Below are positions 1 through 9,093 of a stretch of DNA of 12,632 nt, in pieces (positions within the stretch are counted from its first letter, which is position 1; each line of letters begins with the position of its first letter). The translations under genes were made by a program, and so were the position numbers. This stretch comes from Acidimicrobiales bacterium (GTDB lineage Bacteria; Actinomycetota; Acidimicrobiia; Acidimicrobiales; RAAP-2), in the NCBI GenBank assembly GCA_017883125.1, contig JADGOD010000174.1, positions 1 through 12,632 on the forward strand. Direction: 5' to 3'. The notes beneath the pieces were generated by a model that saw nothing but the letters and a program-made list of their open reading frames with translations, was not told the origin of the DNA and searched no databases.

Positions 1-1978
<1,978 letters not shown>

Positions 1979-1987
1979 GACCCCGTT

Positions 1988-1993
1988 ACCCTA
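1988..1993 (-). promoter_or_regulatory. Candidate -10 box (TAGGGT) just upstream of secA
   Basis: Read on the minus strand, TAGGGT fits the TANNNT pattern of actinobacterial -10 boxes and ends 9 nt before the secA ATG. No convincing -35 is seen 17-18 nt further upstream. Initiation here would give a leader of only about 2-3 nt. The same bases contain AGGG, 10 nt before the ATG, which could instead serve as a weak ribosome-binding site. The rest of the 143-nt gap to the glycosyltransferase stop shows no gene or clear terminator. Confidence 0.3.
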
Positions 1994-2121
1994 CCGGTCC
2001 CAGCGATGAGGACTTTTGCAGGAGCCCAAGAATCTGGAATTCCACTCCCTGTCCGCCCAGGCGTGCGCTGCCCGGGAAACACGAGATCGTCTGGTCTGGT
2101 CGAGGGCACCGGGGGATCGGC

Positions 2122-3000
2122 CTAGCGGCCCATCGATCCGAGGACTCGCCGGAACGACGCCATCATCACGGCCCCGATGAGCCGTACTCCCAGGACCAGC
2201 GCGGCCACGGGAAGGGCGGCCCGAGCGACGCCGGTCGTCGACACGTTGGCGAAACGAAGCGCAGAGCGATGATGAGCGACCAGCATCTTGTAGGGGTGGG
2301 CCCGGCGTGCCACACCCTCGGTGTGGGTCACGATGGCCGTCGGCGCCACGCCGACGCCGACGCCAGCCTTGTGCGCCCTCCAGCAGAGGTCGATGTCCTC
2401 GGCGAACATGAAGTAGGCCTCGTCGAAGCCGCCGAGCTGCTCGAACGCTCCGTGTCGGATGACGAAGAACGCACCCGAGACCCAGTCGACCCCTCCGTCA
2501 GGTCGGGTCCCCGACGAGCGATAGCGGCGCGAGAAGCGGTTCTCGGGCGTGATCAGTCCGAGGAGGGCATGCCCGACCGCGTCGAGCGGGGAGGGGAACC
2601 GGCGGACCGACGGGTAGACCGCTCCGTTCGTGCCCACAATCGTCGGGCCCGCGATGCCCCACTCGGGATGGGCCACGAGCGCGTCGGTGAGCCCCATGAT
2701 GGCTCCACGGTGGACTCGGACGTCGGGGTTCGACACCACGACGAGCTCGACATCGCCGTCCAGCTCCGCCACGCCTCTGTTCACCCCGGCGCCGAAGCCC
2801 ACGTTCTCGCCGGGCGCCACGATGAGCACCTGCTCGGCGAGCTCGCCGAGTGCGGCCGCGGTGGACCCGGGTGCTCCGTTCTCCACGACGACCAGATCGG
2901 TGATCCCGTCATCGAGGAGCGAGAGGACCGCTTCCTTCAACGGAGGGCCGACGTTGTAGTCGACGACGACGGCACCGACCCGTGGCGATGCGCCAGTCAT
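2122..3000 (-). CDS. GT2-family glycosyltransferase, rhamnosyltransferase (WbbL)-like
   Basis: A 292-residue GT-A fold enzyme that probably transfers a sugar, most likely rhamnose from dTDP-L-rhamnose, to a lipid-linked or cell-wall acceptor at the inner face of the membrane. Seen: an N-terminal strand VVVDYN (11-16), the nucleotide-sugar/metal segment SNPDV (90-94, the DxD-like site), WVSGAFFVIR (173-182) and the acceptor-side block GGFDEAYFMFAEDIDLCW (190-207). The last two are hallmarks of the WbbL-like branch. A hydrophobic stretch near 263-283 may anchor it to the membrane. ATG at 3000 is chosen because it directly precedes the first core strand; an upstream ATG at 3102 would add an Arg-rich non-homologous leader and overlap rmlD by 77 nt. 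No clear Shine-Dalgarno is present, so translation may be coupled to rmlD, 25 nt upstream. The order rmlD-wbbL is known from Mycobacterium tuberculosis. Sugar and acceptor are inferred. Confidence 0.87.
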   Translation of the reverse strand: MTGASPRVGAVVVDYNVGPPLKEAVLSLLDDGITDLVVVENGAPGSTAAALGELAEQVLIVAPGENVGFGAGVNRGVAELDGDVELVVVSNPDVRVHRGAIMGLTDALVAHPEWGIAGPTIVGTNGAVYPSVRRFPSPLDAVGHALLGLITPENRFSRRYRSSGTRPDGGVDWVSGAFFVIRHGAFEQLGGFDEAYFMFAEDIDLCWRAHKAGVGVGVAPTAIVTHTEGVARRAHPYKMLVAHHRSALRFANVSTTGVARAALPVAALVLGVRLIGAVMMASFRRVLGSMGR

Positions 3001-3025
3001 CGGCTCGGGAGCCCGGCGCGCTCGG

Positions 3026-3937
3026 TCACGACGAACGGGCCTTGATGGCGTGGACGAGCCGACCGATGCCCTCCTGCCAGTCCGGGAGAGGGGTCGCGTC
3101 AAGCTCGTCGAGGCGCTCTGAGACCAGGACCGAGAACCTCGGCCGGGTGGCCGCCTGAGGGGGATCGAGCTCGTCGGTCTGGATCGGCGTGACCATCTCG
3201 CCCGACCCTCCTGCCTGCTCCACGGCGTAGGCGATGACGTCTCGCCAGCTCGCCCCTCCGGCTCCGGCGAGATGGAAGACCCCCGCGGGCTGCTTTCGGA
3301 TGAAGGTGACGAGTCCCGCAGCGAGGTCGGCCGAGGCCGTCGGTGAGCCGATCTGGTCAGCCACGAAGCGCAGCGGCCGGTTCGCTGCCGCCGATTCGAC
3401 GGCGAGGTTGATCACCGTGCGATTCGAGATCCCCGCAACCCACGACGTCCTGACGATCGACGCCGAGGGAGGGCACGCTCGCTCCCCTGCCAGCTTGGTC
3501 GCGCCGTAGACGCTCTTCGGATCCGTGGCATCAGACTCAACGAGCGGTCGGCCGAGATCACCGGAGAAGACGTAGTCCGTCGAGACATAGATCAGGTGGG
3601 CGCCCACCTCAGTGGCGGCGTCGGCCACCGCCCGGGTTCCGCCCTCGTTGACCGCTCTCGCTCCCTCGGGGTCAGACTCGGCCCCGTCGACAGCGGTGTA
3701 GGCCGCCAGATGCACGACCACATCGGGCGCGGCGCCGACGATGACCGAGCGGACCCGCTCGGCATCCGTGACATCGAGGGCGGACCGATCGCAGGCGATG
3801 ACCTCGAACTCGCCCTCTGAGACCGGTGGCTGCCCCATGAGGGTCGTCGCCGCGCCTGCCGCAGGCACCCGGCCGGCGAGGACCTCGATGAGATCGGCGC
3901 CCACTTGGCCGCCCGCTCCGGTGATCAAGACGCGCAT
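3026..3937 (-). CDS. rfbD: dTDP-4-dehydrorhamnose reductase (RmlD/RfbD)
   Basis: Catalyses the last step of dTDP-L-rhamnose synthesis, the NAD(P)H-dependent reduction of dTDP-4-dehydro-6-deoxy-L-mannose in the cytosol. The 303-residue protein has the family's usual length. Seen: Rossmann motif GAGGQVG (7-13), VVVHLAAYTAVDGAESDP (73-90), STDYVFSG (119-126), the short-chain dehydrogenase Tyr-Lys pair in YGATK (Y144, K148), and DQIGSPTSA-like substrate-loop residues at 194-202. The start ATG at 3937 lies 6 nt after the upstream dehydratase stop, with a weak purine stretch (AAAGTAG) about 7 nt before it; tight spacing implies co-transcription. About 15 residues around 25-40 form a small insertion (Ala/Gly/Pro-rich) after the first strand and helix. 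The two middle pathway enzymes, RmlA and RmlC, are not in this window and must be encoded elsewhere or outside its edges. Function is well supported by motifs and by neighbours on both sides. Confidence 0.95.
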   Translation of the reverse strand: MRVLITGAGGQVGADLIEVLAGRVPAAGAATTLMGQPPVSEGEFEVIACDRSALDVTDAERVRSVIVGAAPDVVVHLAAYTAVDGAESDPEGARAVNEGGTRAVADAATEVGAHLIYVSTDYVFSGDLGRPLVESDATDPKSVYGATKLAGERACPPSASIVRTSWVAGISNRTVINLAVESAAANRPLRFVADQIGSPTASADLAAGLVTFIRKQPAGVFHLAGAGGASWRDVIAYAVEQAGGSGEMVTPIQTDELDPPQAATRPRFSVLVSERLDELDATPLPDWQEGIGRLVHAIKARSS

Positions 3938-3943
3938 GGCTGG

Positions 3944-4954
3944 CTACTTTGAGCCGTCGCCCCAGCTGGACTCGACCACGGGAGAGCGCTCGAGGAGCGG
4001 TGCCCACCACGACTTGTTCTCTCCGTACCAGGCGACCGTGTCGGCGATTCCCTGTGCAAACTCGATCGTGGGTTGCCAGCCCAGCTCGGTCTGGATCTTG
4101 GTGGTGTCGAGCAGGTACCGACGGTCGTGACCCGGACGGTCAGGAACGATCATCTTGAGTGACTGGGGCTTGTCCAGGGCGGCAAGGATGGCGTCGGCGA
4201 TCTCCTCGATCGAGGCCTCCACGCCGGAGCCCACGTGGTAGGTCTCCCCGATGCGGCCCTTGAGGAGAACCGCCTCGATGGCACGGCAGTGGTCGTCGAC
4301 GTGGAGCCACTCGCGCCGGTTCTGGGTCGAGGCATACAGCGGGAGCGGCTGGTCGGCCAGCGCCCGGGTGGCGAACAGCGGGATCACCTTCTCGGGGAAC
4401 TGGTATGGCCCGTAGTTGTTGGCGCAGTTCGTGATGGTCACGGGCAGCTCGTAGGTCTCCGAGTAGGCGCGGACCGCGTGGTCCGAGCCGGCCTTCGATG
4501 CGTTGTACGGCGTCCGGGGCCGGTACGGGCTCTCCTCGTTGAACGCATACGTGGCGTCGAGGGCGAGGTCCCCGTAGACCTCACAGGTCGAGATGTGGTG
4601 GAACCGACCGACCCCACGACGTCGAGCGGCCTCGAGCATTGTCTGAGTTCCCATGACGTTGGTCGAGAAGAAGCGACCCGGGTCGAGGATGGCGAGCGAG
4701 TTGTGCGACTCGGCAGCGAAGTTGACGACCGTGTCGATGCCGTACTCGTCGATGGCCCGCTCTGCAGCGTCAATGTCCCGGATGTCGGCCTCGACGAAGG
4801 CGATGTCGTCGATGACTCCGGCCAACGAGCCCATGGTGCCGGCGTAGGTCAGCACGTCGTAGGCGACGAGCTGGTCGTCAGGATGTTGCTCACGCCAGTA
4901 GCGAATGAAGGCCGAACCGATGAAACCGGCACCGCCGGTGACGAGGATGCGCAT
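3944..4954 (-). CDS. rfbB: dTDP-glucose 4,6-dehydratase-like protein (RmlB/RfbB) with a TCE triad
   Basis: An extended short-chain dehydrogenase that would convert dTDP-glucose to dTDP-4-dehydro-6-deoxyglucose using bound NAD+. It has 336 residues, normal for RmlB. Seen: GGAGFIG (7-13), YDVLTYAG (32-39, typical RmlB), the YNASK catalytic Tyr/Lys (Y150, K154) and NCANNYGPYQFPEKVIP (176-192), close to the dTDP-sugar-binding NCSNNYGPY block. Odd: the catalytic segment reads STCEVYGDL (122-130), so the usual Asp of Thr-Asp-Glu is Cys124 (codon TGT); the usual SHVDRS after NxAAE is SHNSLA (83-88), and RDWLYV is REWLHV (214-219). It may therefore belong to a divergent actinobacterial branch or act on a related NDP-hexose. 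ATG at 4954 is preferred over GTG at 4960 because AGGG sits 9 nt before it but only 3 nt before the GTG. It lies 11 nt after the birA stop and 6 nt before rmlD. Confidence 0.88.
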   Translation of the reverse strand: MRILVTGGAGFIGSAFIRYWREQHPDDQLVAYDVLTYAGTMGSLAGVIDDIAFVEADIRDIDAAERAIDEYGIDTVVNFAAESHNSLAILDPGRFFSTNVMGTQTMLEAARRRGVGRFHHISTCEVYGDLALDATYAFNEESPYRPRTPYNASKAGSDHAVRAYSETYELPVTITNCANNYGPYQFPEKVIPLFATRALADQPLPLYASTQNRREWLHVDDHCRAIEAVLLKGRIGETYHVGSGVEASIEEIADAILAALDKPQSLKMIVPDRPGHDRRYLLDTTKIQTELGWQPTIEFAQGIADTVAWYGENKSWWAPLLERSPVVESSWGDGSK

Positions 4955-4965
4955 GGACACGAACC

Positions 4966-5742
4966 CTAGTCCGCCCCTGGCTGCCCCTCTGAGGCTGGGC
5001 GGACATGAACGACGTCTCCGGTCACGATCTCGACCTCATCGTCTCCTACCTCGACCACGAGGTGGCCTGCGGTGCTGATCGACCGGGCCCGACCCACCAC
5101 GGTGCCGCCCGGCGTCTCGACCGAGACGACGGTCCCGAGCGTCACCAGTGACCCCCGGAGGTCTTCGGTAAGGGTCTCCCGACCGACCGCAGTCCGGAGA
5201 AGATCGAGACGGAGCGAGAGCTCGCCGAGGAGCTCATCGAGCAGCAGGTCCCTGTCGACGACCACGCCCGAGGCCGCCAGGAGCGAGGTCCCCCCCACGC
5301 CCGGCGGCCCGGGCCATGTCAGGTTCATCCCGATCCCCACGACGACGGCCGTCGTCCCTGGTCCCCCACCGGGAGCGCAGGTATCGGCCTCGGCCAGGAC
5401 GCCGGCCACCTTGGCACCGCCGATGACGAGGTCGTTGGGCCACTTGAGCCCGGGTCTGAGGCCGCACAGGCGCTCCACCGCCGCCGCACCGGAGAGGGCG
5501 ACCGCTGCGGTGAGGAGGTGGCTCGTTCCGGGCTCCAAATGCTCCCTGAGGAGGATCGACGCCAGCAGGGACGACCCGGGAGGGGCCTCCCAGCGCCGAT
5601 CGAGCCTTCCCCGGCCGGCCAGCTGGTGGTCGGCGACGGCCACGAGACCCCCGGGGGCACCCTCGCGGGCCTTTCCCATGAGATAGGTGTTGGTCGAATC
5701 GATCAGGTCGAAGCGCTCGATGTGGAACCCGTGACCCAACAT
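4966..5742 (-). CDS. birA: Biotin--[acetyl-CoA-carboxylase] ligase, class I BirA
   Basis: Activates biotin as biotinyl-5'-AMP and attaches it to the target Lys of biotin carboxyl-carrier domains. It has 258 residues with no N-terminal helix-turn-helix, so it is the monofunctional class I form, not the E. coli-type repressor. Seen: DSTNT (15-19), AGRGRLDRRW (42-51; the biotinyl-AMP binding loop, GRGR core), KWPND (100-104) with the conserved Lys, VVVGIGMN (133-140) and a C-terminal SH3-like domain (about 200-250). ATG at 5742 is chosen because GGTGGG lies 4 nt before it and only 14 residues then precede DSTNT; ATG at 5754 has no Shine-Dalgarno. A TATGGT box at 5750-5755 would fit transcription starting at or one base before 5742. 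It is divergent from the biotin-dependent carboxylase gene that encodes its likely substrate, and is the first gene of a run continuing into rmlB and rmlD, an unusual partner set that is probably just positional. Confidence 0.95.
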   Translation of the reverse strand: MLGHGFHIERFDLIDSTNTYLMGKAREGAPGGLVAVADHQLAGRGRLDRRWEAPPGSSLLASILLREHLEPGTSHLLTAAVALSGAAAVERLCGLRPGLKWPNDLVIGGAKVAGVLAEADTCAPGGGPGTTAVVVGIGMNLTWPGPPGVGGTSLLAASGVVVDRDLLLDELLGELSLRLDLLRTAVGRETLTEDLRGSLVTLGTVVSVETPGGTVVGRARSISTAGHLVVEVGDDEVEIVTGDVVHVRPASEGQPGAD

Positions 5743-5749
5743 GGCACCC

Positions 5750-5755
5750 ACCATA
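5750..5755 (-). promoter_or_regulatory. Candidate -10 box (TATGGT) upstream of birA
   Basis: On the minus strand TATGGT (4 of 6 matches to TATAAT) ends 7 nt before the preferred birA ATG at 5742, giving a possible leaderless transcript. The sequence at the -35 distance (around TTCGGG) matches poorly, so this is weak evidence alone; it gains interest because secA and the mutase gene show the same arrangement. The whole divergent region, 5743-5836, is only 94 nt, so birA and carboxylase promoters must nearly touch. No clear -10 was found for the plus strand. Confidence 0.22.
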
Positions 5756-5824
5756 CGGGGCGTGCGAGAATGACCCGAACAGGTTCATGTCCCCGGCCGC
5801 ACGGTGCGAAGTCGGATCTCCACT

Positions 5825-5830
5825 GAAAGG
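5825..5830 (+). promoter_or_regulatory. Ribosome-binding site that fixes the carboxylase start
   Basis: GAAAGG/AAAGGG lies 6 nt before GTG 5837. This decides for the GTG start, which yields the conserved N-terminus (M)LKKVLIANRGEIAVRV, over the in-frame ATG at 5804, which would add 11 non-conserved residues and has no ribosome-binding site. Confidence 0.7.
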
Positions 5831-5836
5831 GCGAAC

Positions 5837-7600
5837 GTGCTGAAGAAGGTCCTGATTGCGAACCGCGGAGAGATTGCCGTCCGCGTCATCCGCACCTGCC
5901 GGGAGATGGGCATCGGCACCGTCGCTGTCTACTCCGATCTCGACCGTGATGCCCTGCACGTCCGCCTCGCCGACGAGGCCTACGCCCTCGGGGGGCAGAC
6001 CGCCGCCGAGAGCTACCTCAACACCGAGGCGATCCTCGACGCCATCGAGAAGTCCGGCGCCGACGCGGTGCACCCCGGCTACGGATTCTTCTCCGAGAAC
6101 GTCGACTTCGCCCGTGCGATCACCGCCAAGGGCGTCACCTTCATCGGACCTCCTCCCGAGGCGATCGAGGTCATGGGCGACAAGATCAGCTCGCGCCTCG
6201 CCGCCGAAGCCGCTGGCGTCAGCGGGGTCCCCGGGCGCTCCGAGACCCTCTCGTCATCTGACGAGGTCGTCGCTTTCGGCGAGGAGTACGGCTGGCCCGT
6301 GGCCATCAAGGCCGCCTTCGGAGGAGGCGGCCGAGGCATGAAGGTCGTCAAGAGCGCTGACGAGGCGGCAGAGGCCCTCGAGTCCGCCCAGCGCGAGGCG
6401 CTGAGCTACTTCGGCCGCGACGAGTGCTACGTCGAGCGCTACCTCACCTGGCCCCGGCACATCGAGATGCAGATCCTGGCCGACCAGCACGGCAACACGC
6501 TGTGGCTCGGAGAGCGCGACTGCTCGGCACAGCGTCGCCACCAGAAGCTGATCGAGGAGAGCCCGGCCCCCAACTTCCCCGACGAGGTCCGTCAAGCGAT
6601 GGGCGCTGCCGCCGTCAAGGTCTCCGAGGCGTGCGGCTACTTCAACGCCGGCACCGTCGAGTTCCTCTACCAGGACGGCGAGTTCTTCTTCCGCGAGATG
6701 AACACCCGCCTCCAGGTCGAGCACCCGGTCACCGAGCTGGTGACGGGGCTCGACCTCGTCGCATGGCAGATCAAGATCGCTGCCGGCGAGGCGATCCCGT
6801 TCACCCAGCATCAGGTGCAGCGCAACGGCCACTCCATCGAGGTTCGGATCAACGCCGAAGATCCGAGCGGTGGGCGATTCTCCCCGTCACCGGGTACCTT
6901 GACCAAGTTCTCCCAGCCTTCTGGACCCGGCGTGCGCCTGGATGCCGGCTACGAGAGCGGCGACACGATCAGCCAGTACTACGACAACCTGATCGGCAAG
7001 CTGATCGTCTGGGCCGAAGACCGCGAGGGGGCTCGTCGCCGCATGCTCCGTGCGCTCGAGGAGACCCAGATCGAAGGCGTCGCCACGACGATCCCGGCTG
7101 ATGTGGCGATCCTCAGCCACCCTGACTTCGCCGCCGCCAACTACTCGACCAAGTGGGTCGAAGAGACCCTCGACCTGGCGTCGCTGGAGATCGACCTGGC
7201 TGCCCCGGAGAGCGAGGACGGTGCCACCAAGGTGCTCCGGACCGTGACGACCGAGGTGGGTGGACGTCGCTACGACATCAAGATGTGGCTCGACGAGTCC
7301 AGCCTCGCCGGCGTGGCCGCCGGCCCGGGCGCTGGAGGCTCGAAGCCCAAGCGCCGCGGGGGCGGAGGGTCCGTGACCACGGTGTCCTCGGGATCGGTGA
7401 CCGTCCCCATGCAGGGAACCATCGTCAAGGTCCTGGTCGAGGTCGGTGACGAGGTCGAGATCGGCCAGACGGTGTGCGTCCTCGAGGCGATGAAGATGGA
7501 GAACGCCATCAACACGACCGTCTCGGGAACCGTCAAGGAAGTCCGCGTTGCTGCCGGTGACTCGGTGACCGGTAACGATGTCGTCATCGTCATCGAGTAG
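5837..7600 (+). CDS. Acetyl/propionyl-CoA carboxylase alpha chain (biotin carboxylase plus biotinyl domain)
   Basis: The biotin-bearing subunit of an actinobacterial acyl-CoA carboxylase, AccA3/PccA type. It carboxylates its own biotin with ATP and bicarbonate; a separate beta chain (not in this window) passes CO2 to acetyl- or propionyl-CoA. It has 587 residues, typical for the fused form. Domains: N-terminal pre-ATP-grasp with IANRGE (7-12), ATP-grasp with the Gly-rich loop GGGGRGMK (162-169), HIEMQILAD (208-216), GERDCSAQRRHQKLIEE (225-241) and REMNTRLQVEHPVTE (286-300), then the biotin carboxylase C-terminal domain to about 440, a Gly/Lys/Arg-rich linker (about 496-512), and a biotinyl domain with EAMKMEN (550-556), biotinylated on Lys553. 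GTG start set by AAAGGG 6 nt upstream. Next gene follows after 5 nt. Divergent birA encodes the enzyme expected to biotinylate it. The acyl-CoA substrate depends on the unseen beta chain; the nearby mutase gene hints at propionyl-CoA. Confidence 0.95.
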   Translation: MLKKVLIANRGEIAVRVIRTCREMGIGTVAVYSDLDRDALHVRLADEAYALGGQTAAESYLNTEAILDAIEKSGADAVHPGYGFFSENVDFARAITAKGVTFIGPPPEAIEVMGDKISSRLAAEAAGVSGVPGRSETLSSSDEVVAFGEEYGWPVAIKAAFGGGGRGMKVVKSADEAAEALESAQREALSYFGRDECYVERYLTWPRHIEMQILADQHGNTLWLGERDCSAQRRHQKLIEESPAPNFPDEVRQAMGAAAVKVSEACGYFNAGTVEFLYQDGEFFFREMNTRLQVEHPVTELVTGLDLVAWQIKIAAGEAIPFTQHQVQRNGHSIEVRINAEDPSGGRFSPSPGTLTKFSQPSGPGVRLDAGYESGDTISQYYDNLIGKLIVWAEDREGARRRMLRALEETQIEGVATTIPADVAILSHPDFAAANYSTKWVEETLDLASLEIDLAAPESEDGATKVLRTVTTEVGGRRYDIKMWLDESSLAGVAAGPGAGGSKPKRRGGGGSVTTVSSGSVTVPMQGTIVKVLVEVGDEVEIGQTVCVLEAMKMENAINTTVSGTVKEVRVAAGDSVTGNDVVIVIE

Positions 7601-7605
7601 TCCCG

Positions 7606-8763
7606 GTGAGTGACATCGCCGGGCGCGCACTTGACGCAATCGATGAGGCGAGCGATCGACTCATCCGGCTGTCAGAGGGCCTGCACGGAGACCCCGAGCT
7701 CTCCTTCCAAGAGCACCGTGGCGCCGAGGCGGTCGCATCCCTCCTCGAGTCCGAGGGCTTCGTCGTCACGCGTGGCGTCGCCGGGATTCCGACTGCCTTC
7801 TCGGCGACGGCGGGCTCAGGGCCGCTCACCCTTGCGGTCCTCGCCGAGTACGACGCACTTCCCGACATCGGCCATGCATGTGGTCACAACCTGATCGCTG
7901 CCGCGGCAGTCGGTGCCGGGCTCGGACTCAAGGCCGTGGCTGACGAGCTCGGAGTGACCATCAGGGTGCTCGGGACCCCCGCCGAAGAAGCAGGGGGCGG
8001 CAAGGTGATCATGCTCGAACGTGGTGCCTTCGACGGCGTTCACGCGGCGATGATGATCCACCCGTGGTCCTACGATCGACTTGAGTCAGCGTGCCTGGCC
8101 GTCGACCAGTTCGAGGTGACGTTCACCGGTAAGACATCCCACGCCTCGGCCGCACCGTGGGAGGGGGTCAACGCCGGCGATGCGATGACGCTCGCCCAGG
8201 TGGCGCTCGGACTGCTTCGCCAGCAGCTCAGCCCCGGCGACCAGGTGCACGGCGTGATCACCGTCGGCGGAGAGGCGGCCAACATCATCCCCGGGCTCGT
8301 CACGGGCAAGTTCATGTGCCGCTCCGTCACCCGGGAGGGTCTCGCCATCCTGCGTCCTCGGGTCGACCGGTGCTTCGAAGCCGGGGCCCTGGCGACCGGC
8401 TGCACGGTGACGGTCGAGGAGATGGGGCCGGCCTACTCGCACATGGAGCAGGACCCCGAGCTGCTGACGAGGTTCCGGGGCCACGCCGAAGCCCGTGGTC
8501 GACGATTCGACCTCGATGACGAGGATGCCCCCAAGCCCACCTACTCCACCGACATGGCCAACATCTCGCTCGCCATCCCCTCAATCCACCCCCTGATCGG
8601 CGTCGAGGCGCACGGTGCGGTCAACCACCAGCCCGCCTTCACCGCCGCGTGCATCGGCCCCTCGGCCAATCGGGCCCTCCTCGATGGTGCCGCCACGATG
8701 GCGCTGACTGGTATCGATGCCGCAACCGACGAAGCCCTCCGCTCCCGGCTCCTCGCCGGCTGA
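7606..8763 (+). CDS. M20-family metal-dependent amidohydrolase (AbgB/PM20D2-like)
   Basis: A 385-residue cytosolic zinc-type amidohydrolase of the M20D group, which includes aminobenzoyl-glutamate hydrolase subunit B and the dipeptidase-like PM20D2; these cleave amide bonds of N-acyl or N-aryl amino acids or unusual dipeptides. Seen: AEYDALPDIGHACGHN (80-95) with probable metal ligands Cys92 and His94, TPAEEAGGGK (124-133) with the Glu pair 127-128, MIHP (150-153), the GKTSHASAAPWEGVNA dimerisation-domain entry (175-190), STDMANIS (314-321) and a C-terminal His (VNHQPAF, His341). No signal peptide. GTG at 7606 is the only early start; it lies 5 nt after the carboxylase stop with no Shine-Dalgarno, so translation is probably coupled. 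An amidohydrolase in a carboxylase operon is unexpected: it could release an amino acid or acyl group feeding the same CoA pathway, or the link may be incidental. The precise substrate cannot be read from sequence. Confidence 0.9.
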   Translation: MSDIAGRALDAIDEASDRLIRLSEGLHGDPELSFQEHRGAEAVASLLESEGFVVTRGVAGIPTAFSATAGSGPLTLAVLAEYDALPDIGHACGHNLIAAAAVGAGLGLKAVADELGVTIRVLGTPAEEAGGGKVIMLERGAFDGVHAAMMIHPWSYDRLESACLAVDQFEVTFTGKTSHASAAPWEGVNAGDAMTLAQVALGLLRQQLSPGDQVHGVITVGGEAANIIPGLVTGKFMCRSVTREGLAILRPRVDRCFEAGALATGCTVTVEEMGPAYSHMEQDPELLTRFRGHAEARGRRFDLDDEDAPKPTYSTDMANISLAIPSIHPLIGVEAHGAVNHQPAFTAACIGPSANRALLDGAATMALTGIDAATDEALRSRLLAG

Positions 8764-8777
8764 CCAGAACCCCGACC

Positions 8778-8783
8778 AAGGAG
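8778..8783 (+). promoter_or_regulatory. Strong ribosome-binding site (AAGGAG) for the ABM gene
   Basis: AAGGAG, a perfect anti-Shine-Dalgarno match, lies 7 nt before ATG 8791, within the 27-nt gap after the amidohydrolase stop. It supports this small gene being translated efficiently and independently of its neighbour. Confidence 0.75.
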
Positions 8784-8790
8784 ACTCACC

Positions 8791-9093
8791 ATGGTGCTCG
8801 AGCACGCGTTACTCGCTGTCCGTCCCGGCGACGAAGAGAAGTTCGAGGCCGCTCTCGACGAGGCGCTCGGCGTGATCGGCGGCGCCGAGGGATGCGGCAC
8901 CGTCAAGGTGCTGCGCGGCATCGAGTCGACGAGCACCTACCTGCTGCTCGTCGAATGGGCCAGCGTCGAGGCCCACAACGAGGGGTTCCGCAAGTCCGAG
9001 GCGTTCCTCCGCTGGCGCGAGCTCGTCAGTCCCTGGTGGGTCGAGCTGCCCGTCGTCGAGCATTTCGCAGCGGTCGCCGAACGGACCGCCTGA
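8791..9093 (+). CDS. Antibiotic-biosynthesis-monooxygenase (ABM) fold small protein
   Basis: A 100-residue protein with the outline of the dimeric alpha/beta-barrel (ABM) fold: an opening strand EHALLAVRPGDEEKFEAALD (4-23) running into helix one, a Gly-containing turn GAEGCGTVKVLRGIES (31-46), the strand TYLLLVEWAS (49-58) and EAHNEGFRKSEAFLRWREL (60-78), where helix residues HNEGFRKSEAF resemble the usual H-xxF-xxS-xxF pattern of this family. It ends in a strand VVEHF (88-92). Members range from cofactor-free monooxygenases to heme-degrading or purely structural proteins; no residue here proves catalysis. It has the best ribosome-binding site in the window. As third gene after the carboxylase and amidohydrolase it is probably in their operon. 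Its stop lies 3 nt from the stop of the convergent mutase gene. Role unknown; the fold call is fairly safe, a monooxygenase activity is not. Confidence 0.8.
   Translation: MVLEHALLAVRPGDEEKFEAALDEALGVIGGAEGCGTVKVLRGIESTSTYLLLVEWASVEAHNEGFRKSEAFLRWRELVSPWWVELPVVEHFAAVAERTA

Noticed and set aside
3001..3102. Longer N-terminus for the GT2 glycosyltransferase starting at ATG 3102
   Set aside because: It would add 34 Arg/Ser/Pro-rich residues without homology and overlap the end of rmlD by 77 nt; ATG 3000 directly precedes the conserved first strand.
4235..4969. Plus-strand frame of 244 codons opposite the dehydratase gene
   Set aside because: Antisense shadow of the RmlB-like gene; composition and lack of motifs as for the other shadows.
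5804..5836. ATG 5804 as start of the carboxylase
   Set aside because: Adds 11 residues not typical of the family and has no ribosome-binding site; GTG 5837 has AAAGGG 6 nt upstream and begins the conserved LKKVLIANRGE.
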